Shown here one piece after another: positions 35,877 through 45,224 of a stretch of 48,354 bases of DNA. The number at the start of each line of letters is the position of its first letter. Position 1 is the first letter of the stretch. The stretch covers positions 1-48,354 of the forward strand of contig NZ_JACDDD010000020.1 of assembly GCF_013817205.1 (NCBI RefSeq). The letters are read 5' to 3'. This stretch comes from Polaromonas sp. Its GTDB lineage: Bacteria > Pseudomonadota > Gammaproteobacteria > Burkholderiales > Burkholderiaceae_C. The translations under genes were made by a program, and so were the position numbers. The notes below the pieces were generated by a model. It saw only the letters and a list, made by a program, of their open reading frames with translations. It did no database searches and was not told the origin of the DNA.

Positions 35877-37313
35877 ATGGGTCAGAAACTCAAGATTGCA
35901 GGCTGGATCTCCATTGGCGCCGTGGCCGGAGCATTGACCACGGTGCAACTGCAGGCCGTTGCACGTGGCGGGCTGGCCCCGCTTCCGCTGGAAGAACTGC
36001 AACAACTCGCTGCAGTGTTTGGCATGGTCAAGACTGACTATGTCGAGCCCGTGGACGAGAAAAAACTGATTTCCGACGCCATCTCCGGCATGGTCGCCAG
36101 CCTGGACCCGCATTCTGTGTATTTTGACAAGAAGTCCTTCAAGGAATTCCGCGAAGGAACCAGCGGCCGATTTGTCGGCGTCGGCATTGAAATAGCGCAG
36201 GAGGACGGCCTGGTCAAGGTGGTTTCGCCGATTGAGGGCTCGCCCGCCGACCGCGCCGGTCTCAAACCCAATGACCTGATCACCAAAATCGACGACACCG
36301 CCGTCAAGGGCCTGTCGCTCAACGACGCCGTCAAGAAAATGCGCGGCGAACCGAAGACGAAGGTTGTGCTGATGATCTTCCGCAAAGATGAAAACCGGAC
36401 CTTCCCGGTGACCATCATGCGCGAGGAAATCCGTACCCAGTCGGTGCGCAGCAAAGTGATAGAACCGGGTTATGCTTGGCTCCGCGTGAGCCAGTTTCAG
36501 GAACGCACCGTCGAGGACTTCGTCACCAAGCTCGAACAGATCTACAAGCAGGAACCCAACCTGAAAGGGCTGGTGCTGGATCTGCGCAACGATCCGGGTG
36601 GCCTGCTGGATGCGGCCGTGGCGGTTTCTGCCGCCTTCCTGCCCGAAAACGTCACCGTCGTATCGACCAACGGCCAGCTGCCCGAGAGCAAGTTCACCTA
36701 CAAGGCTTCACCTGAGTTTTACCAGCGCCGCAATGCTGCGGACCCGCTCAAACGCCTGCCTGCTGCCATCAAGACCGTGCCACTGGTGGTGCTGGTCAAC
36801 GAAGGCTCGGCATCGGCCAGCGAAATCGTCGCCGGCGCGCTGCAAGACTACAAACGCGCCACCATCATGGGCAACCAGACCTTCGGCAAGGGTTCCGTGC
36901 AGACGGTGCGCCCGCTGGGCCCGGATACCGGCCTGAAGCTCACCACGGCCCGGTATTTCACGCCCAGCGGCAAGTCCATCCAGGCCAAGGGCATCGTCCC
37001 GGACGTGATGATTGATGACACCGCAGAAGGCAGCCCGTTTGCCGCCTTGCGCACCCGTGAAGCCGATCTTGAGAAACACCTGGCCAGCGGCCAGGGCGCG
37101 GAAGTCAAAGATCCAGGTCGTGAAAAAGCCCGCGAGGAAGCCCTCAAACGCCTTGAAGAAGAGTCGAAAAAGAGCCCCGAACAACGCCGGCCGCCCGAGT
37201 TCGGCAGCGACAAGGACTTCCAACTGGCTCAGGCGCTGAACCAGCTCAAAGGCCGTCCTGTGCTGGTCAGCAAGACCATCGTCGAGCGCAAGGAAGAGAA
37301 AAAGGAAAACTGA
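35877..37313 (+). CDS. Carboxy-terminal processing serine protease (S41, CtpA)
   Basis: The 478-residue periplasmic protease has an N-terminal export/anchor helix and a PDZ domain (VGIEIAQEDGLVKVVSPIEG, GLKPNDLITKIDDT). The S41 core follows. By comparison with E. coli Prc the catalytic pair is S313 (GSASASE) and K338 (TFGKGS). DLRNDPGGLLDAAV lines the site. The last ~90 residues are charged. It processes or degrades envelope proteins; no adaptor gene is next to it. It is 152 nt after gpmA. Confidence 0.95.
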   Translation: MGQKLKIAGWISIGAVAGALTTVQLQAVARGGLAPLPLEELQQLAAVFGMVKTDYVEPVDEKKLISDAISGMVASLDPHSVYFDKKSFKEFREGTSGRFVGVGIEIAQEDGLVKVVSPIEGSPADRAGLKPNDLITKIDDTAVKGLSLNDAVKKMRGEPKTKVVLMIFRKDENRTFPVTIMREEIRTQSVRSKVIEPGYAWLRVSQFQERTVEDFVTKLEQIYKQEPNLKGLVLDLRNDPGGLLDAAVAVSAAFLPENVTVVSTNGQLPESKFTYKASPEFYQRRNAADPLKRLPAAIKTVPLVVLVNEGSASASEIVAGALQDYKRATIMGNQTFGKGSVQTVRPLGPDTGLKLTTARYFTPSGKSIQAKGIVPDVMIDDTAEGSPFAALRTREADLEKHLASGQGAEVKDPGREKAREEALKRLEEESKKSPEQRRPPEFGSDKDFQLAQALNQLKGRPVLVSKTIVERKEEKKEN

Positions 37314-37391
37314 GCTGCCGGACTGCACGCGCCTGGACGGGAGACCGCCCGCGTGTCCTCCGCCATTTCGGCGCTTGAGCCAGCCCGATCC

Positions 37392-38159
37392 ATGAACGAC
37401 AGCCAGCTACTGCGCTACTCCCGCCATATTCTGCTTGATGAAGTCGGGGTCGAAGGGCAAAACAAGCTGTTGTCCTCCCGCGTGCTTGTCGTCGGGGCCG
37501 GCGGCCTTGGCTCACCCGTCGCGCTCTATCTGGGGAGTGCCGGCGTTGGCCACATCACCGTGGTGGACCACGACCGGGTCGACACCACCAACCTGCAGCG
37601 GCAGATCGCCCACACGCTGTCGCGTGTGGGCCAGTTCAAGGCAGAGTCGGTGAAACAAGCCATCGCCGACATCAACCCTGACGTCCAGGTCACTGCGGTC
37701 ACGACCCGCGCTGACGATGCCCTGCTAGATGAACTGCTGCTCCAGACGGATCTGGTGCTGGACTGCTGCGACAACTTTGCCACCCGCCAGGCCATCAACC
37801 GGGCATGCGTGAAACACCGCAAGCTGCTGGTGTCGGGGGCCGCCATCCGTTTTGACGGCCAGGTAGCAGTCTATGACCCGCGCCAGCAGGACTCACCCTG
37901 CTACGCCTGCGTGTTCCCCCCCGCAGATGTCGTGGAAGAGGCGCAATGCGCCACCATGGGCGTATTTGCACCGTTGGTCGGCATGGTCGGAACGGTGCAG
38001 GCTGCAGAGGCTTTGAAACTGCTATGTGGCATCGGGCGGTCACTCACTGGCCGCCTGCTGATGGTCGATGGCCGAAACATGGAGTGGAGTGAAGTGCGCA
38101 TCCCGCGCAACCCGGCCTGCCCGGTCTGCGGTAACTCAGCCGGGCGGCCGGCTACTTGA
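37392..38159 (+). CDS. moeB: ThiF/MoeB-family adenylyltransferase
   Basis: The 255-residue E1-like enzyme has an N-terminal RYSRHILLDEVGVEGQ and the ATP loop VVGAGGLGSPVALYL. DHDRVDTTNLQRQ, DCCDNFATRQAINR and a zinc site (CYAC near residue 177, CPVC near 245) follow. It adenylates the C-terminal glycine of MoaD, of ThiS, or of both. Since the thi operon here lacks thiF, it may serve ThiS as well; that is inference. Start 37392 is the conserved MNDSQLLRYSRH. Its stop overlaps the opposing AsmA gene by 8 nt. Confidence 0.93.
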   Translation: MNDSQLLRYSRHILLDEVGVEGQNKLLSSRVLVVGAGGLGSPVALYLGSAGVGHITVVDHDRVDTTNLQRQIAHTLSRVGQFKAESVKQAIADINPDVQVTAVTTRADDALLDELLLQTDLVLDCCDNFATRQAINRACVKHRKLLVSGAAIRFDGQVAVYDPRQQDSPCYACVFPPADVVEEAQCATMGVFAPLVGMVGTVQAAEALKLLCGIGRSLTGRLLMVDGRNMEWSEVRIPRNPACPVCGNSAGRPAT

Positions 38160-40158
38160 CGGAGCCAGCCGGCAGACGTGCTGCGGCGCGCGGGGCCGCA
38201 GCCTGCTGGATCACCTGCTTGCAGTCGGCATCCTGCCCAGGGCCTGTTTCTATGGTCGCAGCCAGCGCCAGCAACGGATTGAGGACCGCAAGTGCCAGCC
38301 CAATGGCGGCGCGGCCGGCCAGCGCGCCCTTGTCGGGCCCTGCGGTCGGCGCCCCGAAGGTTCCGCCAATGTTCAGCGGCGAACGCAGGCTCAGGATGCT
38401 GGTGTCCTTGGGCGAAGGTTCGAGCCGGATGTTCAAGGTCTCATCGGCCAGACTGATGGCGCCGGCGCCAACGATCACCGTATCGACCGTGTCCAGCACA
38501 ATCGCCTTGCTGGTCATCAGTCCCTTCTGAACGTCAAACGCCGCAGCCGCGCAGCGCAAGCGGACATTGCGGTCGCCTCGCACCATAAATTTGATGATCT
38601 CGCCGCCGTCCAGTCCCACGAACTCCAGCAGGATGTTGCTAATTTCGCCAGCGCCCATGAGGAAGGCGACGTTGCCCGAAGAGGATGCCAGTACCTGCGC
38701 GGTCGAGCTGCCACTGCCTTTGAGGTCCACCTGGCCGCTGATTTTGCCCAGGCTGCTTTTGGTATTTTTGATGGTGGGGAACAAGCGGTTGAGCTCAATG
38801 GCGCGCGCGTCGAGCCGGGTTTCAATCACCGTCGGCGACACCTTGCCGTTGATCGCCAGTCGGCCCGCCAGTTCACCGCCCGCAACGCCCAGTTTCAGGG
38901 GATCGAGTTGCAGCACGCTGTTGTCGAGTTTGATTTGGGCGCTCATGCGGTCCAGCGGCAGCGCCTTGACGTGAACGATTTTCGCGGCGCTGTAGGACAC
39001 GTTGGCGTTCATGGCCTTCAGCCGGGCAAAGTCCAGCTTCGCGTCGGGCAGAACCCTGCCGGCACGCGTGGGCCTGTCTTGACCGGTTTTGCCGGCTTTG
39101 GCCATCGCCGGCGGCACATTGTCGGAGGACTTGCCAATGATGGGCCCCAGATCCTCGAAGTCGAGCAGCTTGGACTGAACCTTGCCGGTCAGCATCGGGA
39201 CCGGCTTAGTGTTGTCGAACGTGAGGGCGCCATTGAGATCCGACTTGCCCAATACGCCGCTAATCTGGCTCACCGCCCAGCTCAGGCCTTGCTTGTCCAA
39301 CTGCCCGCGCAGCTTGTAAGGGGGCGTCCCCGGCAATACAACCCCAACCAGTTTGTAGAGATCAGCCAGGCTGCGGCCCTGGAGTTCAAATTTGGCATCA
39401 ATACTGCCGAATTCAGCGAGGTTGGTCACCGAGCCCCTGGCCTTGAGCCGCGTCTGACCGGCAGCTGCGTCAATCTCTAGCGGAAACTTGCCATCAGCGT
39501 CAGCACTAAGCTGCAAAACGCCCCCGGCCCGGCCATGGGCGGTGAAAGGCTCACCCTTCCATTTACCCGCAGCCTTGTAGCTCAATGGCATGTCCGAAGA
39601 CGCTTCTGCCGCAAGCCCCACCTCCGCCTTGATGTCGGCGCCCCGGGCGCTGGCAAAGTAGGTAATAACCCCCTGGTCGATCAGCAACTGACCAATCGCG
39701 GGCACCTTGCTCTCATCGGCCGTGTCCTTGGCCAAGGACCACGTACGTCTACCATCCGGCTCGATCTGCAGGCCGAGTTGCGGCTTCTGCAGGCTGACCA
39801 GCGGCAGCTCAATGCGCCCCATCAACAAGGGCCAGAGCCTGATCTGGATTTCTGCCGCTTCGGCCTTGACCAGGTAGGGCTCGCGGGCCCACGACGGGTT
39901 GGCGAATTCAATACCATCTGCAAACACGCGGGTAGTACGGCCCAATTTGACGTCGAGCTTGCGCGTGATCTCGAACTTGCGCCCGGTCTGCTCGCTGACA
40001 TGACGGTTAATCGGCCCGCGCAGCACATCCCAGGGAAAAAACACCAACAGCAGAGCCAGCAACACCAGCATCGCGAAGATACCGGCCACGATTCGCACCC
40101 ACAGTGCGCCGCTGAGTGCGCCGCCAAGCTTTCGAAGGGCCGGGGAAAAACTAGTCAT
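38152..40158 (-). CDS. AsmA-family envelope protein
   Basis: The ~668-residue protein has one N-terminal membrane helix (IVAGIFAMLVLLALLLVFFPW). AsmA-type repeats follow (LRGPINRHVSEQTGRKFEI, and GSSTAQVLASSSGNVAFLMGA as the C-terminal AsmA signature). AsmA/TamB-like proteins sit between the membranes and are linked to lipid movement and outer-membrane assembly. ATG 40158 gives a short cytoplasmic tail before the helix; an upstream ATG at 40227 is possible. The end overlaps moeB by 8 nt, tail to tail. Confidence 0.9.
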   Translation of the reverse strand: MTSFSPALRKLGGALSGALWVRIVAGIFAMLVLLALLLVFFPWDVLRGPINRHVSEQTGRKFEITRKLDVKLGRTTRVFADGIEFANPSWAREPYLVKAEAAEIQIRLWPLLMGRIELPLVSLQKPQLGLQIEPDGRRTWSLAKDTADESKVPAIGQLLIDQGVITYFASARGADIKAEVGLAAEASSDMPLSYKAAGKWKGEPFTAHGRAGGVLQLSADADGKFPLEIDAAAGQTRLKARGSVTNLAEFGSIDAKFELQGRSLADLYKLVGVVLPGTPPYKLRGQLDKQGLSWAVSQISGVLGKSDLNGALTFDNTKPVPMLTGKVQSKLLDFEDLGPIIGKSSDNVPPAMAKAGKTGQDRPTRAGRVLPDAKLDFARLKAMNANVSYSAAKIVHVKALPLDRMSAQIKLDNSVLQLDPLKLGVAGGELAGRLAINGKVSPTVIETRLDARAIELNRLFPTIKNTKSSLGKISGQVDLKGSGSSTAQVLASSSGNVAFLMGAGEISNILLEFVGLDGGEIIKFMVRGDRNVRLRCAAAAFDVQKGLMTSKAIVLDTVDTVIVGAGAISLADETLNIRLEPSPKDTSILSLRSPLNIGGTFGAPTAGPDKGALAGRAAIGLALAVLNPLLALAATIETGPGQDADCKQVIQQAAAPRAAARLPAGSVK

Positions 40159-40309
40159 ACAGGCGCGCGCCCTTCCTGAATAAGGCATCGTGGAAAGCAG
40201 ACCCGCTTGATGGTGCATAAGGAGCAATCAACGGAACTATTGAAATAAGTATCTGGGAAGTGCGCACGCCAAACCATCGGCTGCATCCATGGTGAGTTGT
40301 CAGCGCTGA

Positions 40310-40342
40310 CCTACATCAGCGGACTGTAGGTAACTTCCTACG
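40310..40342. promoter_or_regulatory. Alternating CCTACA half-sites
   Basis: CCTACA (40310-40315), its complement TGTAGG (40325-40330) and CCTACG (40337-40342) alternate with 9- and 6-nt spacers. They lie between the AsmA gene and the orphan receiver gene. They can form two mutually exclusive hairpins or serve as regulator half-sites. A related CCTACAG occurs at 43021-43027, before DUF1328. Confidence 0.45.
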
Positions 40343-40430
40343 GCCCGGCCGCAACACGCCTGTCAGAATTAGCTGTCAAACATGGATACATTAGTTAACA
40401 GATCTATTTATCTGACCGAATTGAAGATCC

Positions 40431-40796
40431 GTGGGACTCAAAACATACATCGTCGAAGACAACGCCACCATACGCGACAACCTCATAGCCACGCTTGAAG
40501 AACTTGTCGGTATCGAGGCCGTTGGTACGGCGGAAACAGAAACCGAAGCCAGAGACTGGTTCCGGACCCCAGGCCAGCCGTGGGATCTTGCCATTGTTGA
40601 CCTCTTCCTCAAGCAGGGAAGCGGACTCGGTGTGCTGGAAGCATGCCGCAATCGAGGGGCGCGCCAGAAGGTGATTGTGCTGAGCAACTACGCCACGGCA
40701 GATATCCGCAAGCGTTGCGCCCAGCTCGGCGTGGACGCAGTTTTTGACAAATCCAATGAAATCGATGCGCTGGTCGACTATTGCCTGGCGCAATAG
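40431..40796 (+). CDS. Single-domain response regulator
   Basis: The 121-residue protein is a receiver domain only: acidic pair E9/D10, phospho-acceptor D57 (LAIVDLFLK), conserved switch residues in VIVLSNY and lysine in VFDKSNE. There is no output domain, so it should pass or quench phosphate, probably with the neighbouring histidine kinase. The start is GTG at 40431. It is convergent with the NarL-type regulator, 21 nt between stops. Confidence 0.9.
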   Translation: MGLKTYIVEDNATIRDNLIATLEELVGIEAVGTAETETEARDWFRTPGQPWDLAIVDLFLKQGSGLGVLEACRNRGARQKVIVLSNYATADIRKRCAQLGVDAVFDKSNEIDALVDYCLAQ

Positions 40797-40817
40797 TCGA
40801 CCCGTGCCGGCTTGCCC

Positions 40818-41450
40818 TCAATCAATCAGCTTGTTTTTGAGCGCGTAGTAGGTCAGGTCGCTGTTGGACGCGAGGCTCATCTTCTCCATCACACGGGTCC
40901 GGTAGGTACTGACGGTTTTAACGCTCAGCGACAAGGCCTTGGCAATGTCGCCGGCGGTTTCGCCCTTGGCAAGTTTCAGGAAAACCTGAAACTCACGCTC
41001 GGAAAGTTGCTCATGGGGCGTCGCGTCATTCTTGCGATTGAGTTGCTGCGCCAGCAACTCGGCCACGGCCGGCGTGATGTAGCGCTTGCCGAGCGAGATC
41101 ACGCGGATGGCGTTGACGATTTCCATCGGGTCGCATTCCTTGTTCAGGTAGCCACTGGCGCCCTGACGGATGAGGTTGACGGCGTAATGCTCCTCGGGAT
41201 AGCCGCTGAGAATCAGGATGCCGACATCAGGCGCCTTGGCGCGGATCATGGCCAGCGCGTCAATACCACTTTGCCCCGGCATGGAAAGGTCCATGACGAG
41301 AATGTCGAGTTCTACATTGCGCACCAGGTCAATGGCTTCCCGGCCACTGGCCGCTTCGCCCACCACGCGTAGGTCGACCTGGTCGGAAAAGAACTGTTTG
41401 AGCCCCGAACGCACGATGGCATGGTCGTCAACAATTCCAATTTTGATCAT
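40818..41450 (-). CDS. NarL/UhpA-type response regulator
   Basis: The 210-residue protein has a receiver domain (D8, D9, phospho-acceptor D54 in MDLSMPGQSG, K in GYLNKE). A LuxR-type helix-turn-helix follows (LSEREFQVFLKLAKGETAGD, IAKALSLSVKTVSTYRTRVM). It is transcribed away from the histidine kinase gene at 41585, which it should partner. Targets are not readable, but the small envelope protein genes downstream of the kinase are candidates. Confidence 0.94.
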   Translation of the reverse strand: MIKIGIVDDHAIVRSGLKQFFSDQVDLRVVGEAASGREAIDLVRNVELDILVMDLSMPGQSGIDALAMIRAKAPDVGILILSGYPEEHYAVNLIRQGASGYLNKECDPMEIVNAIRVISLGKRYITPAVAELLAQQLNRKNDATPHEQLSEREFQVFLKLAKGETAGDIAKALSLSVKTVSTYRTRVMEKMSLASNSDLTYYALKNKLID

Positions 41451-41584
41451 TTCAGTTCCTTTTCAAGGTCTTCGTTTCAACGCGGCACAATGCTCCGACA
41501 CGGCGCCACGTAATTACGCCGGGCTTTTTGTCCCAAAAGCGATTATTCACGAATTATCGATTGAAATACGGACCGGAGATCAGG

Positions 41585-42934
41585 ATGAGATGGTTTGCAG
41601 TACCCAAAATGGCGATCAGCTTGCCGCTGGCAGTGTTGGCGGCCGCCATTTTGATCTTCATCAACGAGGTTGGCTTCCGGCTGTCCACCCAGGCGACGAT
41701 CAACATCGAAGCGGCGCAGGAAACCCGCAGTGTGGTCAATCGCCTGCTGCAGCACATGCTTGACGCCGAAACCGGTCAGCGCGGCTACCTGCTGACGGGG
41801 GACCCCAAATACCTGGAGCCTTATGACGTCGCAACTGCCGAGATCAACCAGACGCTGGAGGCTCTACGGCGGCTTTACGCGGCCCACCCTGCCGATCTGG
41901 CCGAGTTCGCTGTGCTGTCGCGCGATGTGTCGCGCAAGCTGGCAGAGATGGACCTGAGCGTGCGCATGCGCAGGCAGGGCAACGAAGAGGCCTGGAAATT
42001 TGTGCTGACCACCGATGTCGGCATGGAGCAAATGAAGGCCATTCGTGCCCAGATTGGCAAGCTGGTTCAGTCCAGCAACACCAAAATGCAGGTTGCCCAG
42101 GCACAAATCGCCAGGTCCATGCAGTTGGCGCGCCTGGGCATTGCCGTGATGGCACTCGCCGGGCTGCTTGCGTTTTACATGTATTTGCGGCAAACCCAGG
42201 CCTTGTTGAACTCCGGCAAGCGTGAGCAGGAATCCCTGCAGCGCGAACGCGACCAGCTCGACAAGGAAGTGCGCGAGCGCACCGCCACCTTGGCCGAATT
42301 GGCCACCCATCTCCAGCAGGTGCGCGAGGACGAGCGCGGCCATCTGGCTCGGGAACTGCACGACGAATTGGGCGCCCTCCTGACGGCAGCCAAACTTGAC
42401 GTGGCACGCATCAAGTCGCGCCTGGGCATCATTTCACCCGAAGCTACCGAGCGCATCCAGCACCTGATAGAGACGCTCAACAGCGGCATCGCGCTGAAAC
42501 GCCGCATCGTCGAAGACCTGCGCCCCTCATCACTGTCGCACTTGGGCTTGGTTGCCTCTCTGGAGATTCTGGCGCGGGAGTTTGAAGACCGGTCGGGGCT
42601 CGGCATCAGCACCGACCTGGAAGTGGTGGAGCTGGGCGGCGCGGCGCAGCTCACGGTTTACCGGCTGGTGCAGGAGTCGCTGACCAACATCGGCAAATAT
42701 GCGGAGGCGCAACGGGCCGAGATCAGCCTGCACAACTTCGACAGCTACATCGCCGTGGAGGTCAAGGACGACGGCAAGGGTTTCGACAGCCTCAAGATCG
42801 GCGCCAGCAGCCATGGCCTGGCTGGCATGCGGCACCGTGTCGAGGCTGCGGGGGGCAAGCTCACGGTGGCATCACGTCCCGGCGAGGGCACACGCATTTC
42901 TGCGGTGTTGCCAAAAATAGCGCTTGCCTCCTGA
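41585..42934 (+). CDS. Sensor histidine kinase with CHASE3-like domain
   Basis: A membrane kinase of about 449 residues. A first membrane helix (ISLPLAVLAAAILIFINEV), a CHASE3-like extracytoplasmic domain (MLDAETGQRGYLLTGDPKYLEPY) and a second helix (LGIAVMALAGLLAFYMYL) lead into a coiled-coil. HisKA_3 follows with phospho-histidine H259 (ELHDELGALL), then HATPase_c (VKDDGKGFD, GLAGMRHRVEAAGG). Start ATG 41585 follows GGAG; a TTG-initiated frame reaches 41528. HisKA_3 kinases pair with NarL-type regulators, matching the divergent neighbour. Confidence 0.93.
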   Translation: MRWFAVPKMAISLPLAVLAAAILIFINEVGFRLSTQATINIEAAQETRSVVNRLLQHMLDAETGQRGYLLTGDPKYLEPYDVATAEINQTLEALRRLYAAHPADLAEFAVLSRDVSRKLAEMDLSVRMRRQGNEEAWKFVLTTDVGMEQMKAIRAQIGKLVQSSNTKMQVAQAQIARSMQLARLGIAVMALAGLLAFYMYLRQTQALLNSGKREQESLQRERDQLDKEVRERTATLAELATHLQQVREDERGHLARELHDELGALLTAAKLDVARIKSRLGIISPEATERIQHLIETLNSGIALKRRIVEDLRPSSLSHLGLVASLEILAREFEDRSGLGISTDLEVVELGGAAQLTVYRLVQESLTNIGKYAEAQRAEISLHNFDSYIAVEVKDDGKGFDSLKIGASSHGLAGMRHRVEAAGGKLTVASRPGEGTRISAVLPKIALAS

Positions 42935-43153
42935 CCCAAGCCGGCATTTTCACGGCCAGACGCGAGCCGGCCCACCTCCGCCTAGCACCCGAAAACCCTC
43001 GACGGCTGGATCGGTTTCGTCCTACAGCGCGTCATCCTGCAACCCCACAGGGCCATCCGGCACACACCGATGAAGCACGCGCCGCCTCGCCTCTAAGCTT
43101 GCCAGAGGTGTTTCAATTGCGAGCGCCGCAACCCGCCCTGCAAGGAGATTGAC

Positions 43154-43318
43154 ATGCTGCACTATTCCGTCGTCTTTTTGGTGATTGCCTTGATCGCCGC
43201 CGTGTTTGGCTTTGGCGGCATTGCCGCCGGCGCCGTCGAAATTGCCAAGATTCTCTTTTTCATCTTCGCGATCTTCGCGGTGGTCAGCTTTGTGCTGGGC
43301 CTGATGAAAAGAAACTGA
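43154..43318 (+). CDS. DUF1328 (YtjA-like) small membrane protein
   Basis: This 54-residue protein is two membrane helices and little else: [40 protein letters not shown], and a basic end LGLMKRN. This is the YtjA/DUF1328 pattern. AAGGAGA sits 5 nt before the ATG. The function is unknown; such genes often accompany CsbD and BON genes in stress-responsive sets. It is the first of five same-strand genes up to 45053. Confidence 0.9.
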   Translation: MLHYSVVFLVIALIAAVFGFGGIAAGAVEIAKILFFIFAIFAVVSFVLGLMKRN

Positions 43319-43389
43319 TATCCAACCCTCTCCGCTGTTACCCGGATCTCCGGGGTAACCGCCCCCCTTTAACTACCAGGAACCCCACC

Positions 43390-43791
43390 ATGAAAACCAC
43401 AAGCTCCAGCATCCCATCGACCCATGACACCCTCTCCGGTGCACGCCATCTGTCCGAGCAAATGCTCAATGGCGCCGAACACGCTGTCCAAAGCAGCCGC
43501 AGCCTTGCCAATGAAACGCTGGACAATGCCGAAAGCAAGGTCCGCCAATTGCGCGGCAGCATTGACCCCATGGTCGACAAACTCGCAACCCAGGCCCAGA
43601 AGCTGGCCCGTCAGAGCATGGACATGGCCGCCGAAGCCAGCGAACGTGCACGGCGCTCCATGCACCGCTATGCCGACGTCACCACGCGTTATGTCGCCAA
43701 CGAGCCGGTCAAGGCCGTACTGATTGCCGCAGCCGTCGGCGCCACCGTTGCCCTGCTGGTGGCTGCTGCCCGTCACCACGACTCCCAGTAA
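43390..43791 (+). CDS. DUF883 (YqjD/ElaB-like) protein
   Basis: The 133-residue protein has a long amphipathic helix (DNAESKVRQLRGSIDPMVDK, AARRSMHRYADVTTRY-type charge pattern). One C-terminal membrane helix follows (PVKAVLIAAAVGATVALLVAAA). It is a diverged paralogue of the DUF883 gene at 31038-31340. The next gene is a YqjE-like protein, the normal pair in this family, and spacing is short (33 nt). Confidence 0.88.
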   Translation: MKTTSSSIPSTHDTLSGARHLSEQMLNGAEHAVQSSRSLANETLDNAESKVRQLRGSIDPMVDKLATQAQKLARQSMDMAAEASERARRSMHRYADVTTRYVANEPVKAVLIAAAVGATVALLVAAARHHDSQ

Positions 43792-43824
43792 GCCGCCCAT
43801 ACCGGACCACGCCCGCTCTTCATC

Positions 43825-44190
43825 ATGCTGCACCCCTTTATCTCGACGCTGATCCGCCGGCCCAACCTCCTGATTGATCATTTGGGGGGATATGCGGAGC
43901 TGATCAGGGAAGAAGCGTCAGAGGCCAGCGTGGACCTGATTCGGCGAGCCTTTATATGGGCGCTGGCGGCGGTTGGTGCGATGTTGTTCCTGATTCTGGC
44001 CGGCGTCGCGATCATGCTAGGGGCAGTCACCAACCAGTTTCACTGGGCCCTGGTCGCGGTGCCTGCGGTCCCGCTTGTGCTGACCCTGGCGGCATTCTTC
44101 AAGGCGCAAAAACTGCTCCCTCCGAGCCATTTTTCGGAGGTTAGGGCGCAGTTTGATCGCGATGCGCAAGCCTTGCGTTCCGCCGCGTGA
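43825..44190 (+). CDS. YqjE/holin-superfamily III-like membrane protein
   Basis: The 121-residue protein has an N-terminal amphipathic stretch, then two membrane helices (FIWALAAVGAMLFLILAGVAIML, HWALVAVPAVPLVLTLAAFF) and a charged C-terminal tail. It is the complete form of the protein truncated at 30816-31019. It may work in the envelope with the DUF883 protein; a true holin role is not implied. Confidence 0.82.
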   Translation: MLHPFISTLIRRPNLLIDHLGGYAELIREEASEASVDLIRRAFIWALAAVGAMLFLILAGVAIMLGAVTNQFHWALVAVPAVPLVLTLAAFFKAQKLLPPSHFSEVRAQFDRDAQALRSAA

Positions 44191-44209
44191 AATATTTTCA
44201 GACCGTTTT

Positions 44210-44644
44210 ATGACCACTGCCAGACCCTCCGCCGTGGAACGGCTTGCCGCAAGCCGCCAGGCAATTGTTCGCGACATGAACGGCGAAGACCCTGTATCCG
44301 ATAACGCTGACGGCGAGGAATCCAAAGACGTCATTCGAGAAAGTGGCGTAAACGCTTCTTCCGGATCATGGGGTTTGGTCAAGCAGGTCGCCGCTTCGTG
44401 GTGGCGCTCGCATCCTGCGCAGCTGGCGCTCGATGTGGCCACACCGATGATGCAGGGAATTGCCGAGAGACATCCCGTGAAAATGCTGGGCATTGCTGCA
44501 GCCACTGGCTCTGCGCTGGTATTGCTACGGCCGTGGCGACTTATTTCTGTCACTGGCGTGGCACTGGCATTGCTCAAGTCTACCGAACTATCGGGTGTCG
44601 TGCAGTCCATGCTGCGCGGCGGGCCGCCAGACCGCCCCCGATAA
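44210..44644 (+). CDS. Hypothetical membrane-associated protein
   Basis: The 144-residue protein has an acidic N-terminal half (NGEDPVSDNADGEESKD) and two hydrophobic segments toward the end (HPVKMLGIAAATGSALVLL, ISVTGVALALLKSTELSG). I do not recognise the family. It occupies the position of a third YqjK-like gene after DUF883 and YqjE. Start 44210 lies 19 nt after the YqjE-like stop; an earlier in-frame start would overlap that gene. Confidence 0.72.
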   Translation: MTTARPSAVERLAASRQAIVRDMNGEDPVSDNADGEESKDVIRESGVNASSGSWGLVKQVAASWWRSHPAQLALDVATPMMQGIAERHPVKMLGIAAATGSALVLLRPWRLISVTGVALALLKSTELSGVVQSMLRGGPPDRPR

Positions 44645-44738
44645 AACCTCTATGCAAACCGACCGGTGTGGTGCCGTCAGTCGGCAAGCCTTTTAACTCT
44701 TTGCACCAAACGAATTTATAAACCTCAAGGAAAACACC

Positions 44739-45053
44739 ATGAAATACGCTCGCGCAATTGCCTTCGCCGCCCTCGCCGGCATCACCATCATCAGCACCGG
44801 TTGCGCCGTGGGTCGTGGTCAGCAGACAGCTGGCGCCTACGTCGATGACGCTGCCATCACCACGGCTGTCAAAGCCAAGTTTGCTGCTGACAAAACTGTC
44901 TCCGCCAGCGCCCTCAGCGTGGAAACGCTGAACGGCACGGTGCAACTGTCCGGTTTTGCCAAATCGGCAACTGAAAAAGCCCAAGCTGAAAACCTGGCGC
45001 GCGACACAAAAAATGTGCGCGCAGTACGCAACGACATCGTCGTTCGTCCTTAA
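44739..45053 (+). CDS. BON-domain lipoprotein
   Basis: The 104-residue protein has a lipoprotein signal ending in the lipobox STGC. One BON domain follows (DAAITTAVKAKFAADKTVSA, LNGTVQLSGFA, ENLARDTKNVRAVRNDIVV). BON proteins such as OsmY bind the membrane surface and protect under osmotic stress. It is the last of the same-strand stress group. A second, opposite-strand BON gene is 170 nt away. Confidence 0.9.
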   Translation: MKYARAIAFAALAGITIISTGCAVGRGQQTAGAYVDDAAITTAVKAKFAADKTVSASALSVETLNGTVQLSGFAKSATEKAQAENLARDTKNVRAVRNDIVVRP

Positions 45054-45174
45054 CACCACGGTAGCATGACCTGGCGTTTGCGCCCGGTCAGCAAAAAACG
45101 GGGCCTGGTGCTAACGCGCCGCGCTCCGCTTTTGTTTGTTTGCCGGTAGCCGACGGGGGCGCGTGGCGGGCGCC

Positions 45175-45203
45175 AAAAAAAAGCCGCCGCCCGAAGGCGG
45201 CGC
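45175..45203 (-). terminator. Rho-independent terminator after the second BON gene
   Basis: On the reverse strand CGCCGCC-ttcg-GGCGGCG (45202-45185) is followed, after GGC, by eight T (45182-45175). This is a 7-bp GC stem with a UUCG tetraloop, a strong terminator 20 nt past the BON gene stop at 45225. Confidence 0.85.
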
Positions 45204-45224
45204 TCAGGTGGGGTTGCGGCAATG

